This document shows positions 54,157 through 62,200 of a DNA stretch of 64,000 nt, in pieces. The translations under genes and the position numbers were made by a program. This stretch comes from CAZFVY01 sp964522665 (lineage in GTDB: Bacteria > Verrucomicrobiota > Verrucomicrobiia > Limisphaerales > CAZFVY01). The stretch is from positions 25,822 to 89,821 of the forward strand of contig CAZFVY010000014.1 of assembly GCA_964522665.1 (NCBI GenBank), in the 5' to 3' direction. The notes beneath the pieces were generated by a model. It worked only from the letters and a program-made list of their open reading frames with translations, made no database searches and was not told the DNA's origin. The stretch's first letter is position 1; the number at the start of each line of letters is the position of its first letter.

Positions 54157-54609
54157 ATGCCCGCCGAACCCAAAGCCAAACTGGAGCAGTTGCTTAAACT
54201 TTTGAGCTTCGACGCCGCCTCGGTCGAAGAGCATAAACTCGAAGACGGTCTGCTTTTGGAGATCAAGTGTGACGACTCCGGCCGCCTCATCGGCCGCCAG
54301 GGCCAGACGCTGAGCCAATTGCAGTATCTACTGAATCGGCTCCTCTTTCACGAAGACAAAACCGCCCCCAAAGTGACCGTCGATGTGGGCGCCTACCGCT
54401 CCCAAACCCGCGACGCCCTCGTCAAAAAAGCCCTCGAGGCCGCCGAAAAGGTGCGCCGCTGGGGCGACGTCGTCGAGCTTGAGCCGCTCAGCGCCTTCGA
54501 CCGCCGCATCATCCACAACGCCCTCAAGGACGACCCCGCCATCGAGACCCACAGCGTCGAAGTCGAAGGCACCGACAAGAAGGCGATCCTGTTGCGACCG
54601 AAACATTAG
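54157..54609 (+). CDS. jag: KH-R3H RNA-binding protein Jag/KhpB
   Basis: A 150-residue RNA-binding protein linked to the rpmH-yidC cluster. It has a type II KH domain (DDSGRLIGRQGQTLSQLQYL with its GxxG loop) and an R3H domain (LSAFDRRIIHNALKD). The separate N-terminal Jag_N domain of longer homologues is absent. KhpB proteins act with KhpA in post-transcriptional control of cell elongation and division in Firmicutes; the role here is inferred. Confidence 0.9.
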   Translation: MPAEPKAKLEQLLKLLSFDAASVEEHKLEDGLLLEIKCDDSGRLIGRQGQTLSQLQYLLNRLLFHEDKTAPKVTVDVGAYRSQTRDALVKKALEAAEKVRRWGDVVELEPLSAFDRRIIHNALKDDPAIETHSVEVEGTDKKAILLRPKH

Positions 54610-54708
54610 TCGGTTCGCGTCGGGCAAGTTCGACCGGTCAACCGTCTGACGAACAGCCGGACCGGTCAAGCCATAATACAGCGAGAACAAGAGTTCTTGC
54701 TAAGAGTA

Positions 54709-54981
54709 ATGAGTTTATCTGGGGCAATATCGATCGCTCTGACTGGGTTGTCGATTCTGGTAATCGCCGGAAATCTATTGCTCTCAGCACGTTGGTATTT
54801 ATTCAAAAAGCGCGGGACGCTGGTTCCATTTATTGGGGGCATTGCCGGCATGATTGGATTCATATTCTGGCCAACGCCAGCGGTTCATCGCCTGTGGTGG
54901 TTGCCTTTGGTCGCGGACGTGGGCTGCGGCCCCTTGCTGATTTCACTCGTTCTCGAGTACTTTCGAAAGACGCGCGACTGA
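54709..54981 (+). CDS. Small three-helix membrane protein
   Basis: A 90-residue hydrophobic protein with about three helices (residues 4-26, 40-56, 62-85). Signature phrases are RWYLFKKRGTLVPFIGGIAG and WPTPAVHRLWWLPLVADVG. Similar small proteins occur scattered in many bacteria with no assigned role. The ATG at 54709 is preferred; a TTG at 54697 is in frame. It stands at the start of the eroded accessory patch after jag. Confidence 0.6.
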   Translation: MSLSGAISIALTGLSILVIAGNLLLSARWYLFKKRGTLVPFIGGIAGMIGFIFWPTPAVHRLWWLPLVADVGCGPLLISLVLEYFRKTRD

Positions 54982-55342
54982 ATCTGAGCAAAGGTGGACG
55001 CCACCGCGATCTTCGCCGAAGTCGGCATCAAGCCTCTGCAAGAAATTCGCGCCCAACGCCATCCTTCGGGCCGATTCGAAAGGGCGCAACTTTGAATTGT
55101 TGAGGTTTTTGGGCGGAATGGTCCAAAGCTTCCCGGCGGGCTGAAAGCCCGCCATGGGATAGGGATGGAGCGAAGCGAAATCCCAGGAAACAGTCCCCAA
55201 TAAGAATCGTTCCGTCCTGTAAAGACGAGACCGCTTCGCTTCGCTCCGCAAGGCACGCCGTCAAAAACCGCAGCAACTCGAAGTTGCGCCCGCTTGGAAA
55301 GCACCCCTGGAACGAAGGTTGAACCCAAACCCAAAACGTCGT
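54982..55342. repeat. Intergenic region with REP-like palindromes
   Basis: No gene is seen. A perfect 7-bp-arm hairpin GGCGGGC-TGAAA-GCCCGCC lies at 55135-55153. It is followed by GGGAT...GGAGCGAAGCGAAATCCC and later by CGCTTCGCTTCGCTCCGC. The style (palindrome with TGAAA loop, then aagcg-rich tract) resembles REP elements of this phylum but differs from the cluster near 47.3 kb. Confidence 0.6.
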
Positions 55343-55585
55343 ATGATAAACCCAGTGCCGCTAACCCTGGAACAAATCGTTGAGGAAACGCGCCAATGGC
55401 CACCGGAAAAGGTGGGCGAACTGGTCGGCCGTCTGACCGAGGACCTGCACGCCAGTGATCCGGAAATTGAAGCCGCCTGGAGAACCGAAATCGACCGGCG
55501 CCTTGAGGAAATCCAAACCGGCAAAGCGCAGGGCCTCCCGGCGGAGGAAGTATTTGAGAAAGCCAAGCGCATCCTCGGACGGTGA
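55343..55585 (+). CDS. Addiction-module antitoxin-like protein
   Basis: An 80-residue protein resembling the Unstab_antitox family of small antitoxins usually paired with RelE/ParE toxins. It has the LTLEQIVEETRQWPPEKVGEL N-terminus and the WRTEIDRRLEEIQTGKAQGL segment, then LPAEEVFEKAKRIL. The ATG at 55343 is chosen; the frame extends eight codons upstream. Its stop overlaps a GTG of the next frame, but what follows is not RelE, so the partner toxin seems to be lost. Confidence 0.7.
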   Translation: MINPVPLTLEQIVEETRQWPPEKVGELVGRLTEDLHASDPEIEAAWRTEIDRRLEEIQTGKAQGLPAEEVFEKAKRILGR

Positions 55586-55731
55586 AGCGCGCCAAAGTCG
55601 TTGGCTTCATTCACGACTTGGAGTCGGCGCCGCCACCGCCCGTGCGTCATGCCGACGAGAAGACTTTTGCCGAGGCAACCCAGCGGACTTTGAGCTAACA
55701 CGCCTACCTCATGCGGCAGCTCAGCCAATGA
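55582..55731 (+). pseudogene. Doc-associated antitoxin remnant with in-frame stop
   Basis: From the GTG at 55582 a frame reads KRAKVVGFIHDLESAPPPP, then HADEKTFAEATQRTLS, and meets a TAA at 55696. Reading through it gives HAYLMRQLSQ and then TGA at 55729, which overlaps the Doc ATG as ATGA. So one stop codon breaks what looks like a 49-residue antitoxin gene that was coupled to doc. Family is not certain; the reading-through logic is from the sequence. Confidence 0.45.
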
Positions 55732-55890
55732 GTGGAGCGGTCTTCCTAACCGTCGAACAGGTGGAGACTCTGCATCGGTTGGCCTTGGAACAGCGCGGCG
55801 GTCAGGACGGAGTGCGCGACCTGGCCGCGTTTCATAGCGCCGTGACGCACCCGCAAAACGTCTGGTTTTATGCCCAGGGCGAGCCGGACT
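55728..55890 (+). pseudogene. Truncated Doc (Fic-fold) toxin
   Basis: The frame begins MSGAVFLTVEQVETLHRLAL and continues GGQDGVRDLAAFHSAVTHPQ and NVWFYAQGE, the N-terminal third of a death-on-curing toxin. Doc proteins are about 125 residues and carry an HxFxDGNKRT catalytic motif. That motif is absent in all three frames downstream. The open frame runs on to 56084 in unrelated sequence. The toxin cannot transfer phosphate or AMP and is treated as a pseudogene. Confidence 0.7.
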
Positions 55891-55896
55891 GGAACC

Positions 55897-56040
55897 ATGG
55901 CGATCACGACGGCATTCGCGGTCCCATGCCAGTCGCGATTGACCGGCCTCGGCCTGATCATGCCGCAAGGCAAAGGACGCGAGGTGAGCTATGTCCTCCC
56001 GACCGCCTCCAAGGGATTGACCGACAATCGACCGACATAA
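55897..56040 (+). pseudogene. Fragment of a winged-helix-type C-terminus
   Basis: In a different frame from the Doc remnant, RLTGLGLIMPQGKGREVSYVLP resembles the C-terminal winged helix of AlbA/RecG-like or Fic-type proteins (pattern: leucine, Gly-Leu, GKGR, aromatic, V/L). It has no upstream domain, so it is a gene fragment joined to the Doc truncation point. Identity is tentative. Confidence 0.3.
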
Positions 56041-56205
56041 TCCTGAAATCGACCGATGAACCAGAAAGAGTTCTCGACCTATAATCAGCCGACGCCTCCG
56101 GGAAATCGACAGCCAGAGGCGGCAAATCATAGTCTGGCCCACCCGGCCCCCGTCGGTCCCACGCTCCTTTCTTTCCAGCCAGTTGACTGATGCGTTTTTG
56201 CGCAA

Positions 56206-56895
56206 ATGCGAAAGCCTCCGCTCATAAACGATTCGACCGTCTTAGATAAGGGAATAGGCGTCATTATCGTGATGATCCTGTTGTTTTGGAACGCTTTTTT
56301 TTATCGGTCAGGCTATTTAGTGCGGTGCACCCTCCCATTCCCTGAGGCCGCAGATCGGGTGATTTATTTATTTTGTTTCGTGGTGGAGCTTCGCCGACTG
56401 ATTAAGCGTTTTACTATCCTCACGGATTTTGCCTCTACGTTGCGGCTTGCCTTGGTAAGCATCGCGGCTTACGGCACTGTGCATGCTTGTCTACAAAAGA
56501 ATGAACAGTTTTTACACGGTGTAGCGGATCGCTTTCGCTCAGACATCGACCTGAATCACTTGCAGGAATGGGCTGTGCCACTTATTCCGAAAATGACGAC
56601 TCAAGTCGGTGATCTTGTCCACTTTCCGGACGGTAGTATTCACCGCCTTGGCAAAGAGGATCTGCTGTTCGGTAACGCCAATACCCTTCAATTTCCGTCA
56701 GACTACCTGCCAGCTGACGTTAAACGGCTAGGGTGTAGTCCTTATGTGACAGTTTTGATTGACGAACAATGTGTTCAACTTAGGTACAGCAATCTTTGGT
56801 ATCTCAGGATTGGTCCAAACACGTTTCGATATTGTCATTCTAATAGCGTTTGGCCGTGCGTCGAAGTGAAGCCAGGCATGTACGTATCTTGGTAA
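56206..56895 (+). CDS. AT-rich orphan protein, unknown function
   Basis: A 229-residue protein with no family I recognise. An N-terminal hydrophobic helix (GVIIVMILLFWNAFFY) and a second one near residues 80-96 suggest a membrane anchor. The remainder is soluble with several Cys and Tyr/Trp-rich segments (LRYSNLWYLRIGPNTFRY). Codon use is clearly more AT-rich than the surroundings (for example TTTTTTTTATCGG near 56290). This fits recent transfer. It lies between the broken toxin-antitoxin patch and gltD. Confidence 0.5.
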   Translation: MRKPPLINDSTVLDKGIGVIIVMILLFWNAFFYRSGYLVRCTLPFPEAADRVIYLFCFVVELRRLIKRFTILTDFASTLRLALVSIAAYGTVHACLQKNEQFLHGVADRFRSDIDLNHLQEWAVPLIPKMTTQVGDLVHFPDGSIHRLGKEDLLFGNANTLQFPSDYLPADVKRLGCSPYVTVLIDEQCVQLRYSNLWYLRIGPNTFRYCHSNSVWPCVEVKPGMYVSW

Positions 56896-57520
56896 AGAAG
56901 AGGCCCGCACAACCCGTTGGACATGGTTGCGAAGCACAGGGAAAATAGGGACGGCGAGCGCCGCGGACCCGCTGTACTGTGAAAAAAGACCGTTGCAAAT
57001 ATAGGTTTTCCTAGGAGACGAACCTCGATCGGGTTGCAGAGACCGTTGGTGAATTGACGACGGCGGTCAATCAGTTTCGAAAGAGGTTAACTGAAGGGAT
57101 CAAACCAAAGGCTGAATCTAGTCGCCCGCGCCGAGACCTTGCCGCTGGGCCCGTGGCGTTTGACCGGCACGGGTTTCTACGTCACGCGAACCGCGGTTCG
57201 TGCTAAATTCGGGGTCTTAAGCGACGTCCGGTTTCGAGGTCGCACGGTTCCCGAACCGGGGGAGCCCGGGACGCAAATAGTCCAGAGTACGCTTTAAACC
57301 GCTGGCGGATGAAACGGAAGCGAAGAGGTTCTCCCTTCCGTCAGCGTTTTCTGATCGCTCTCCCGTTAGATGGGTGAGGTGATCGATTCACCCCTGGGGC
57401 TTTTCGCGGCCCAAAGCGGTGTCGCCGCTACGCTCTGCCACCGCACTCCAAAGTAGGCCCCGCGGCTCCCGTCGCGCCTTGGCTCGAATCATGGCGCTTC
57501 CCGGAACGGTCGGAAGCCCC
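56896..57520. other. 625-base intergenic region with several hairpins
   Basis: No credible gene. The region holds a 12-bp perfect palindrome GAACCGCGGTTC near 57187-57198, GGTTCCCGAACC near 57246-57257, a long interrupted stem CGCTGGCGGA...CTTCCGTCAGCG near 57300-57346 and GGGTGA...TCACCC near 57371-57392. This could be a structured RNA or regulatory RNA debris. There is no downstream gene on the + strand. Confidence 0.35.
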
Positions 57521-59002
57521 TTACGGCAACTCCGTCGCGCCCATCAAGTAACGGTCGCACTCGCGCGCGGCGGCGCGGCCTTCGTTGATGGCCCAGACCA
57601 CTAAGCTCTGGCCGCGACGGGCGTCGCCGGCGGCAAACACGCCTTTGAGATTCGTGGCGAAACGACCGTACTCGGCCTTGGCGTTGGAACGCGGGTCGCG
57701 TTCGATCTTGAGTTGTTCCAAAAGTTGGTCTTCGGGTCCGAGGAAACCCATCGCGAGCAACACCAGTTGCGCCGGGACGACCTTTTCGGTGCCGGCGACC
57801 TCTTTGGGGATGAAGCGGCCTTTGTCGTCCTTCTGCCAATGCACTTCGACGGTATGGACGGCCTTCACCTGGCCAAGCTCGTCACCTTCAAACTTCGTCG
57901 CCGTGGTCAGATAAACCCGGGGATCGCCGCCAAACGCCGCGGCGGCCTCTTCCTGGCCGTAGTCGAGCTTGTAGGTCTTCGGCCACTCGGGCCAGGGGTT
58001 GTCCGCGGCGCGCTGCAACGGCGGGCGCGGCAGAATTTCCACCTGCACCAGGCTCTTGCAACCGTGCCGCATCGAGGTGCCGACGCAATCGGTGCCGGTG
58101 TCACCGCCACCGATGACGACAACGTCCTTGCCGTCAGCGGAAATCAATTGGCCCTTGCCGTGGCCATCGAGGAGGCTCTTAGTGTTCGCGTGAAGGAACT
58201 CCATCGCGAAATGAACCCCCTTGAGCTTGCGCCCGTCGATGGGCAGGTCGCGCGGTTTGGTCGCGCCGGTGCAGAGCACCACGGCGTCAAAATCGGTCAG
58301 CAGTTTTTCCGCCGGATAATTCCGCCCCACTTCCGTGCCGGTGACGAATTCGACCCCTTCTTTCGCCATCAGGTCGATGCGGCGTTGCACGACCTTTTTG
58401 TCGAGTTTCATGTTCGGAATGCCGTACATGAGCAACCCGCCGATTCGGTCGGCCCGCTCGAAAACGGTGACCAGGTGGCCCGCGCGATTCAACTGCGCGG
58501 CCGCGCTCAATCCCGCCGGCCCGGACCCGATCACGGCGACCTTCTTGCCGGTGCGCTTGGCCGGCGCGTCGGCGTTCACCCAGCCTTCTTCAAAGCCCTT
58601 ATCGATGATCGTGCACTCGATGTTCTTGATCGTGACGGGGGGCGAATGGATGCCGAGCACGCACGAGCCTTCGCACGGCGCGGGACAGACCCGACCGGTG
58701 AATTCGGGGAAATTGTTGGTCTTGTGCAGGCGGTCCAGCGCCTCGCGCCAAAGCCCGCGGTAAACCAAATCATTCCACTCGGGGATGAGATTGTTGACCG
58801 GGCAGCCCGACGCCATGCCGCTCAGCAGCGTGCCGGTATGGCAGAAGGGAATGCCGCAATCCATGCAGCGGGCGCCCTGCTCCTGGAGTTTCTTCTCCTC
58901 GAAATGGAGGTGAAATTCGTTCCAGTCGCGAATTCGTTCCGTCACGGAACGATCCTGCGGTAGTTCCCGCAGGTATTCGATAAATCCAGTTGGCTTGCCC
59001 AT
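57521..59002 (-). CDS. gltD: Glutamate synthase small subunit
   Basis: A 493-residue NADPH-dependent subunit that passes electrons from NADPH through FAD and iron-sulfur clusters to GltB. N-terminal cysteine motifs (CMDCGIPFC at residues 46-54, then GCPVNN and CPAPCEGSC) are intact. The FAD-binding GSGPAGLSAA and the NADPH-binding GGGDTGTDCVGTS motifs follow, and the end holds GVFAAGDARRGQSLVVWAI. It lies downstream of gltB with a 239-base gap on the same strand, so gltB comes first. Confidence 0.95.
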   Translation of the reverse strand: MGKPTGFIEYLRELPQDRSVTERIRDWNEFHLHFEEKKLQEQGARCMDCGIPFCHTGTLLSGMASGCPVNNLIPEWNDLVYRGLWREALDRLHKTNNFPEFTGRVCPAPCEGSCVLGIHSPPVTIKNIECTIIDKGFEEGWVNADAPAKRTGKKVAVIGSGPAGLSAAAQLNRAGHLVTVFERADRIGGLLMYGIPNMKLDKKVVQRRIDLMAKEGVEFVTGTEVGRNYPAEKLLTDFDAVVLCTGATKPRDLPIDGRKLKGVHFAMEFLHANTKSLLDGHGKGQLISADGKDVVVIGGGDTGTDCVGTSMRHGCKSLVQVEILPRPPLQRAADNPWPEWPKTYKLDYGQEEAAAAFGGDPRVYLTTATKFEGDELGQVKAVHTVEVHWQKDDKGRFIPKEVAGTEKVVPAQLVLLAMGFLGPEDQLLEQLKIERDPRSNAKAEYGRFATNLKGVFAAGDARRGQSLVVWAINEGRAAARECDRYLMGATELP

Positions 59003-59241
59003 TGCGTTTTTTTACTGTGGCCCCGCCGCCTCGAATTCCGAGGCCGTTGCGGCCGGGCCGTTTCCGTCGGCTCTTTTCCAGCCGCCGGTCTTGGAGTGTG
59101 ATTCATTATCACTCGCCAAGACCGATACAACCAAATTCTGCGTTTTTGACCAAATCCGTGGCCAAACCGGGGCGCCGACCGCCACTCAAGCCCCTTCCGC
59201 GCCGGTCGGGCGGAACGGAATCGCGTCAGTCCGCCGCGCGC

Positions 59242-62200
59242 TTAGCTCCCGCCAATACGCGAAACGTCGCGCGCGTTTTCCTCGAACGCCGCCATGACCG
59301 CCTCTTCGCCGCTCAATCCCGAGTCGGTGACCCGCTTGATCGCCTGGAGCATCCGCTTGTAGTCCTTCGGCATGACTTTGACGAATTTCGGCGTCACGTT
59401 GGCCCAATCCGCCAGCAAGGTGGCGGCGCGCTGGCTCCGCGTGTATTGCAGATGACGCTGAATCATCTGCCGCAATTCTTCGATCTCGGCCGGGTCATCG
59501 AGCGTTTCAAGGCCGACCATTTGCTGGTTGCAGCGGCGTTTGAAGTCGCCGGCTTCATCGAGCACGTAAGCGACGCCGCCCGACATGCCCGCGGCAAAAT
59601 TCCTTCCCGTTGGCCCGAGAATCACCACTCGGCCGCCGGTCATGTATTCGCAGCCGTGATCGCCGACGGCTTCCACCACCGCGTTGACGCCGCTGTTGCG
59701 CACGCCAAAGCGCTCACCCGCCATGCCGCGAATGTAAGCCTCGCCGCCCGTCGCCCCGTAAAACGCGACGTTGCCGATGATGATGTTTTCCTCCGGCACA
59801 AAGGTCGAGCCGACCGGCGGATAAACGATGATCTTGCCACCCGAAAGCCCTTTGCCGACGTAATCGTTCGCGTCACCCTCGAGGCTGAACGTCATCCCCT
59901 TCGGCATGAACGCGCCAAAACTCTGCCCGGCCGACCCGGTGAATTGGATGCGTATGGTGTCATCGGCCAGCGCATCGACGCCGTGCCGCCGCGTGATTTC
60001 ACTGCCGACGATCGTTCCGACCACGCGATTGACGTTCCGAATCCGGACGTCGCCCACGACCTTTTCCTTGCGCGCGATGGCTGGCTCGCACATGTCGAGC
60101 AGCACCGTGTTGTCCAGCGCCTTGTCGAGGCCGTGATCTTGCTGTATCTGGCAAAAACGCCCCACGTTCGGCCCGACGTCCGGCTGATAAAGAATCGTCG
60201 AAAAATCCAACCCGCGGAGTTTCCAGTGCTCGACCGCTTGTTTGGCCTCGAGACGATCGGTGCGCCCGACCATGTCGGTCAATTTGCGGAAGCCGAGCTG
60301 CGCCATCAATTCGCGCACTTCTTCGGCGATGAACCGCATGAAATTGACCGCGTGCGCCGGGTCGCCCGTAAATTTCTTCCGCAATTCCGGGTCCTGCGTC
60401 GCCACGCCCACCGGACAGGTGTTGAGATGGCAGACTCGCATCATGATGCAGCCGAGCGCCACCAAGGGCGCCGTCGCAAATCCGAACTCTTCGGCGCCGA
60501 GCATCGCGGCGATCACCACGTCGCGGCCGGTCTTCAATTGGCCGTCCGTCTCGACCGCGATGCGGCTGCGGAGGTTGTTCAAGACGAGCGTCTGGTGCGT
60601 CTCCGCCAAGCCCAATTCCCACGGGATGCCCGCGTGTTTGATGCTCGTCTGCGGCGACGCGCCGGTCCCGCCGTCGTAGCCGCTGATGAGGACCACGTCC
60701 GCGTGCGCCTTCGCCACGCCGGCGGCGATCGTCCCGACGCCAACCTCGGAGACCAGCTTGACGCTGATGCGCGCGTGGTGGTTCGCGTTCTTCAAGTCGT
60801 GAATCAACTCGGCCAAGTCTTCGATCGAGTAAATGTCATGGTGCGGCGGCGGTGAAATGAGGCCGACGCCCGGCGTGGCGTGGCGAACCTTGGCGATCCA
60901 GGGATAAACCTTGCCGCCCGGCAATTGACCGCCTTCACCCGGCTTGGCGCCCTGCGCCATCTTGATCTGCAATTCGCGCGCCTGGACGAGGTAGAGGCTC
61001 GTCACGCCGAACCGTCCCGAGGCGACCTGCTTGATCGCGCTGTTGCGCGAGTCACCATTCGGATCACGCACATAGCGCGCCGGGTCCTCGCCGCCCTCGC
61101 CGGTATTGCTCTTGCCGCCGATGCGGTTCATCGCGATGGCCAGACTCTCGTGCGCCTCTTTGCTGATTGATCCGTACGACATCGCGCCGGTCTTGAAGCG
61201 GGAAAGGATCGATTCGGCGGACTCGACTTCCTCGATCGGGATCGCCGTGCCCGGCTTGAAATCGAGCAGGCCGCGCAACGTGCAGTGCCGCTTGGTCTGG
61301 TCGTTGACCAGCCCCGAGTATTCCTTGAAAACCTTGTAATTCGCGGTGCGGCAGGCCTGTTGCAGCTTATGCACGGTCTGGGGATTGAACAGGTGATATT
61401 CTCCCTCATTCCGCCATTGATACTGGCCGCCCACGTCCAGGACATGGCCGTTCACCGGCCGCGCCGGGAAGGCGTGCTCATGCCGCAACAACACCTCACG
61501 CGCAAGCACGTCGAGACCGACGCCGCCGACTCGCGAAGGGGTCCAGGTGAAATAACGGTCGATCACCGAGCGATTCAAGCCGATCGCCTCGAAGATCTGC
61601 GCGCCGCGATAGCTTTGAATCGTCGAGATCCCCATCTTGGAAATCACTTTGACGACGCCCTTGACGGCGGCTTTCACGAAATTCTTGCAGGCGGCCTTAT
61701 GCGTGATGTTCTTCAGCAGTCCCTGGCGAATCATGTCGTCGAGAGTCTCGAAGGCCAGATAAGGATTGATCGCGCCCGCGCCGTAGCCGATTAGCAGCGA
61801 GAAATGATGCACTTCACGCGGTTCACCCGTTTCGATCACCAGCCCGACCCGCGTGCGGGTGCCTTCCCGAATCATGTGGTGATGCAGGCCGGACACCGCC
61901 AGCAGCGCGGGAATCGGCGCGTGGTCGCGATCGACGCCGCGGTCCGAGAGAATGATGATGTTGATGCCGTCCTTGATCGCGGCCGTGGCGCGCGCGAAGA
62001 GCTCCTCCATCGCGTTCGCGAGCGCCGACTCGCCGCCGGAGGCTTTGAACAGAATCGGCAGCGTGATCGACTTGTAACCGCGCTCATCGATGTGGCGCAG
62101 TTTGGCCAATTCCTCATTCGTGAGGATCGGCGACTTCAATTCGATCAGGTGGCAGCTCTCCGGCTGCGGATCGAGCAGGTTGCGCTCGGAGCCGATCGTC

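Noticed and set aside
57240..57300. c-di-GMP-I (GEMM) riboswitch, suggested by GGGACGCAAA
   Set aside because: Only one conserved block is present, the GCAAACC part and GNRA loop are missing, and no gene follows on that strand. Kept only as a low-interest RNA hint.
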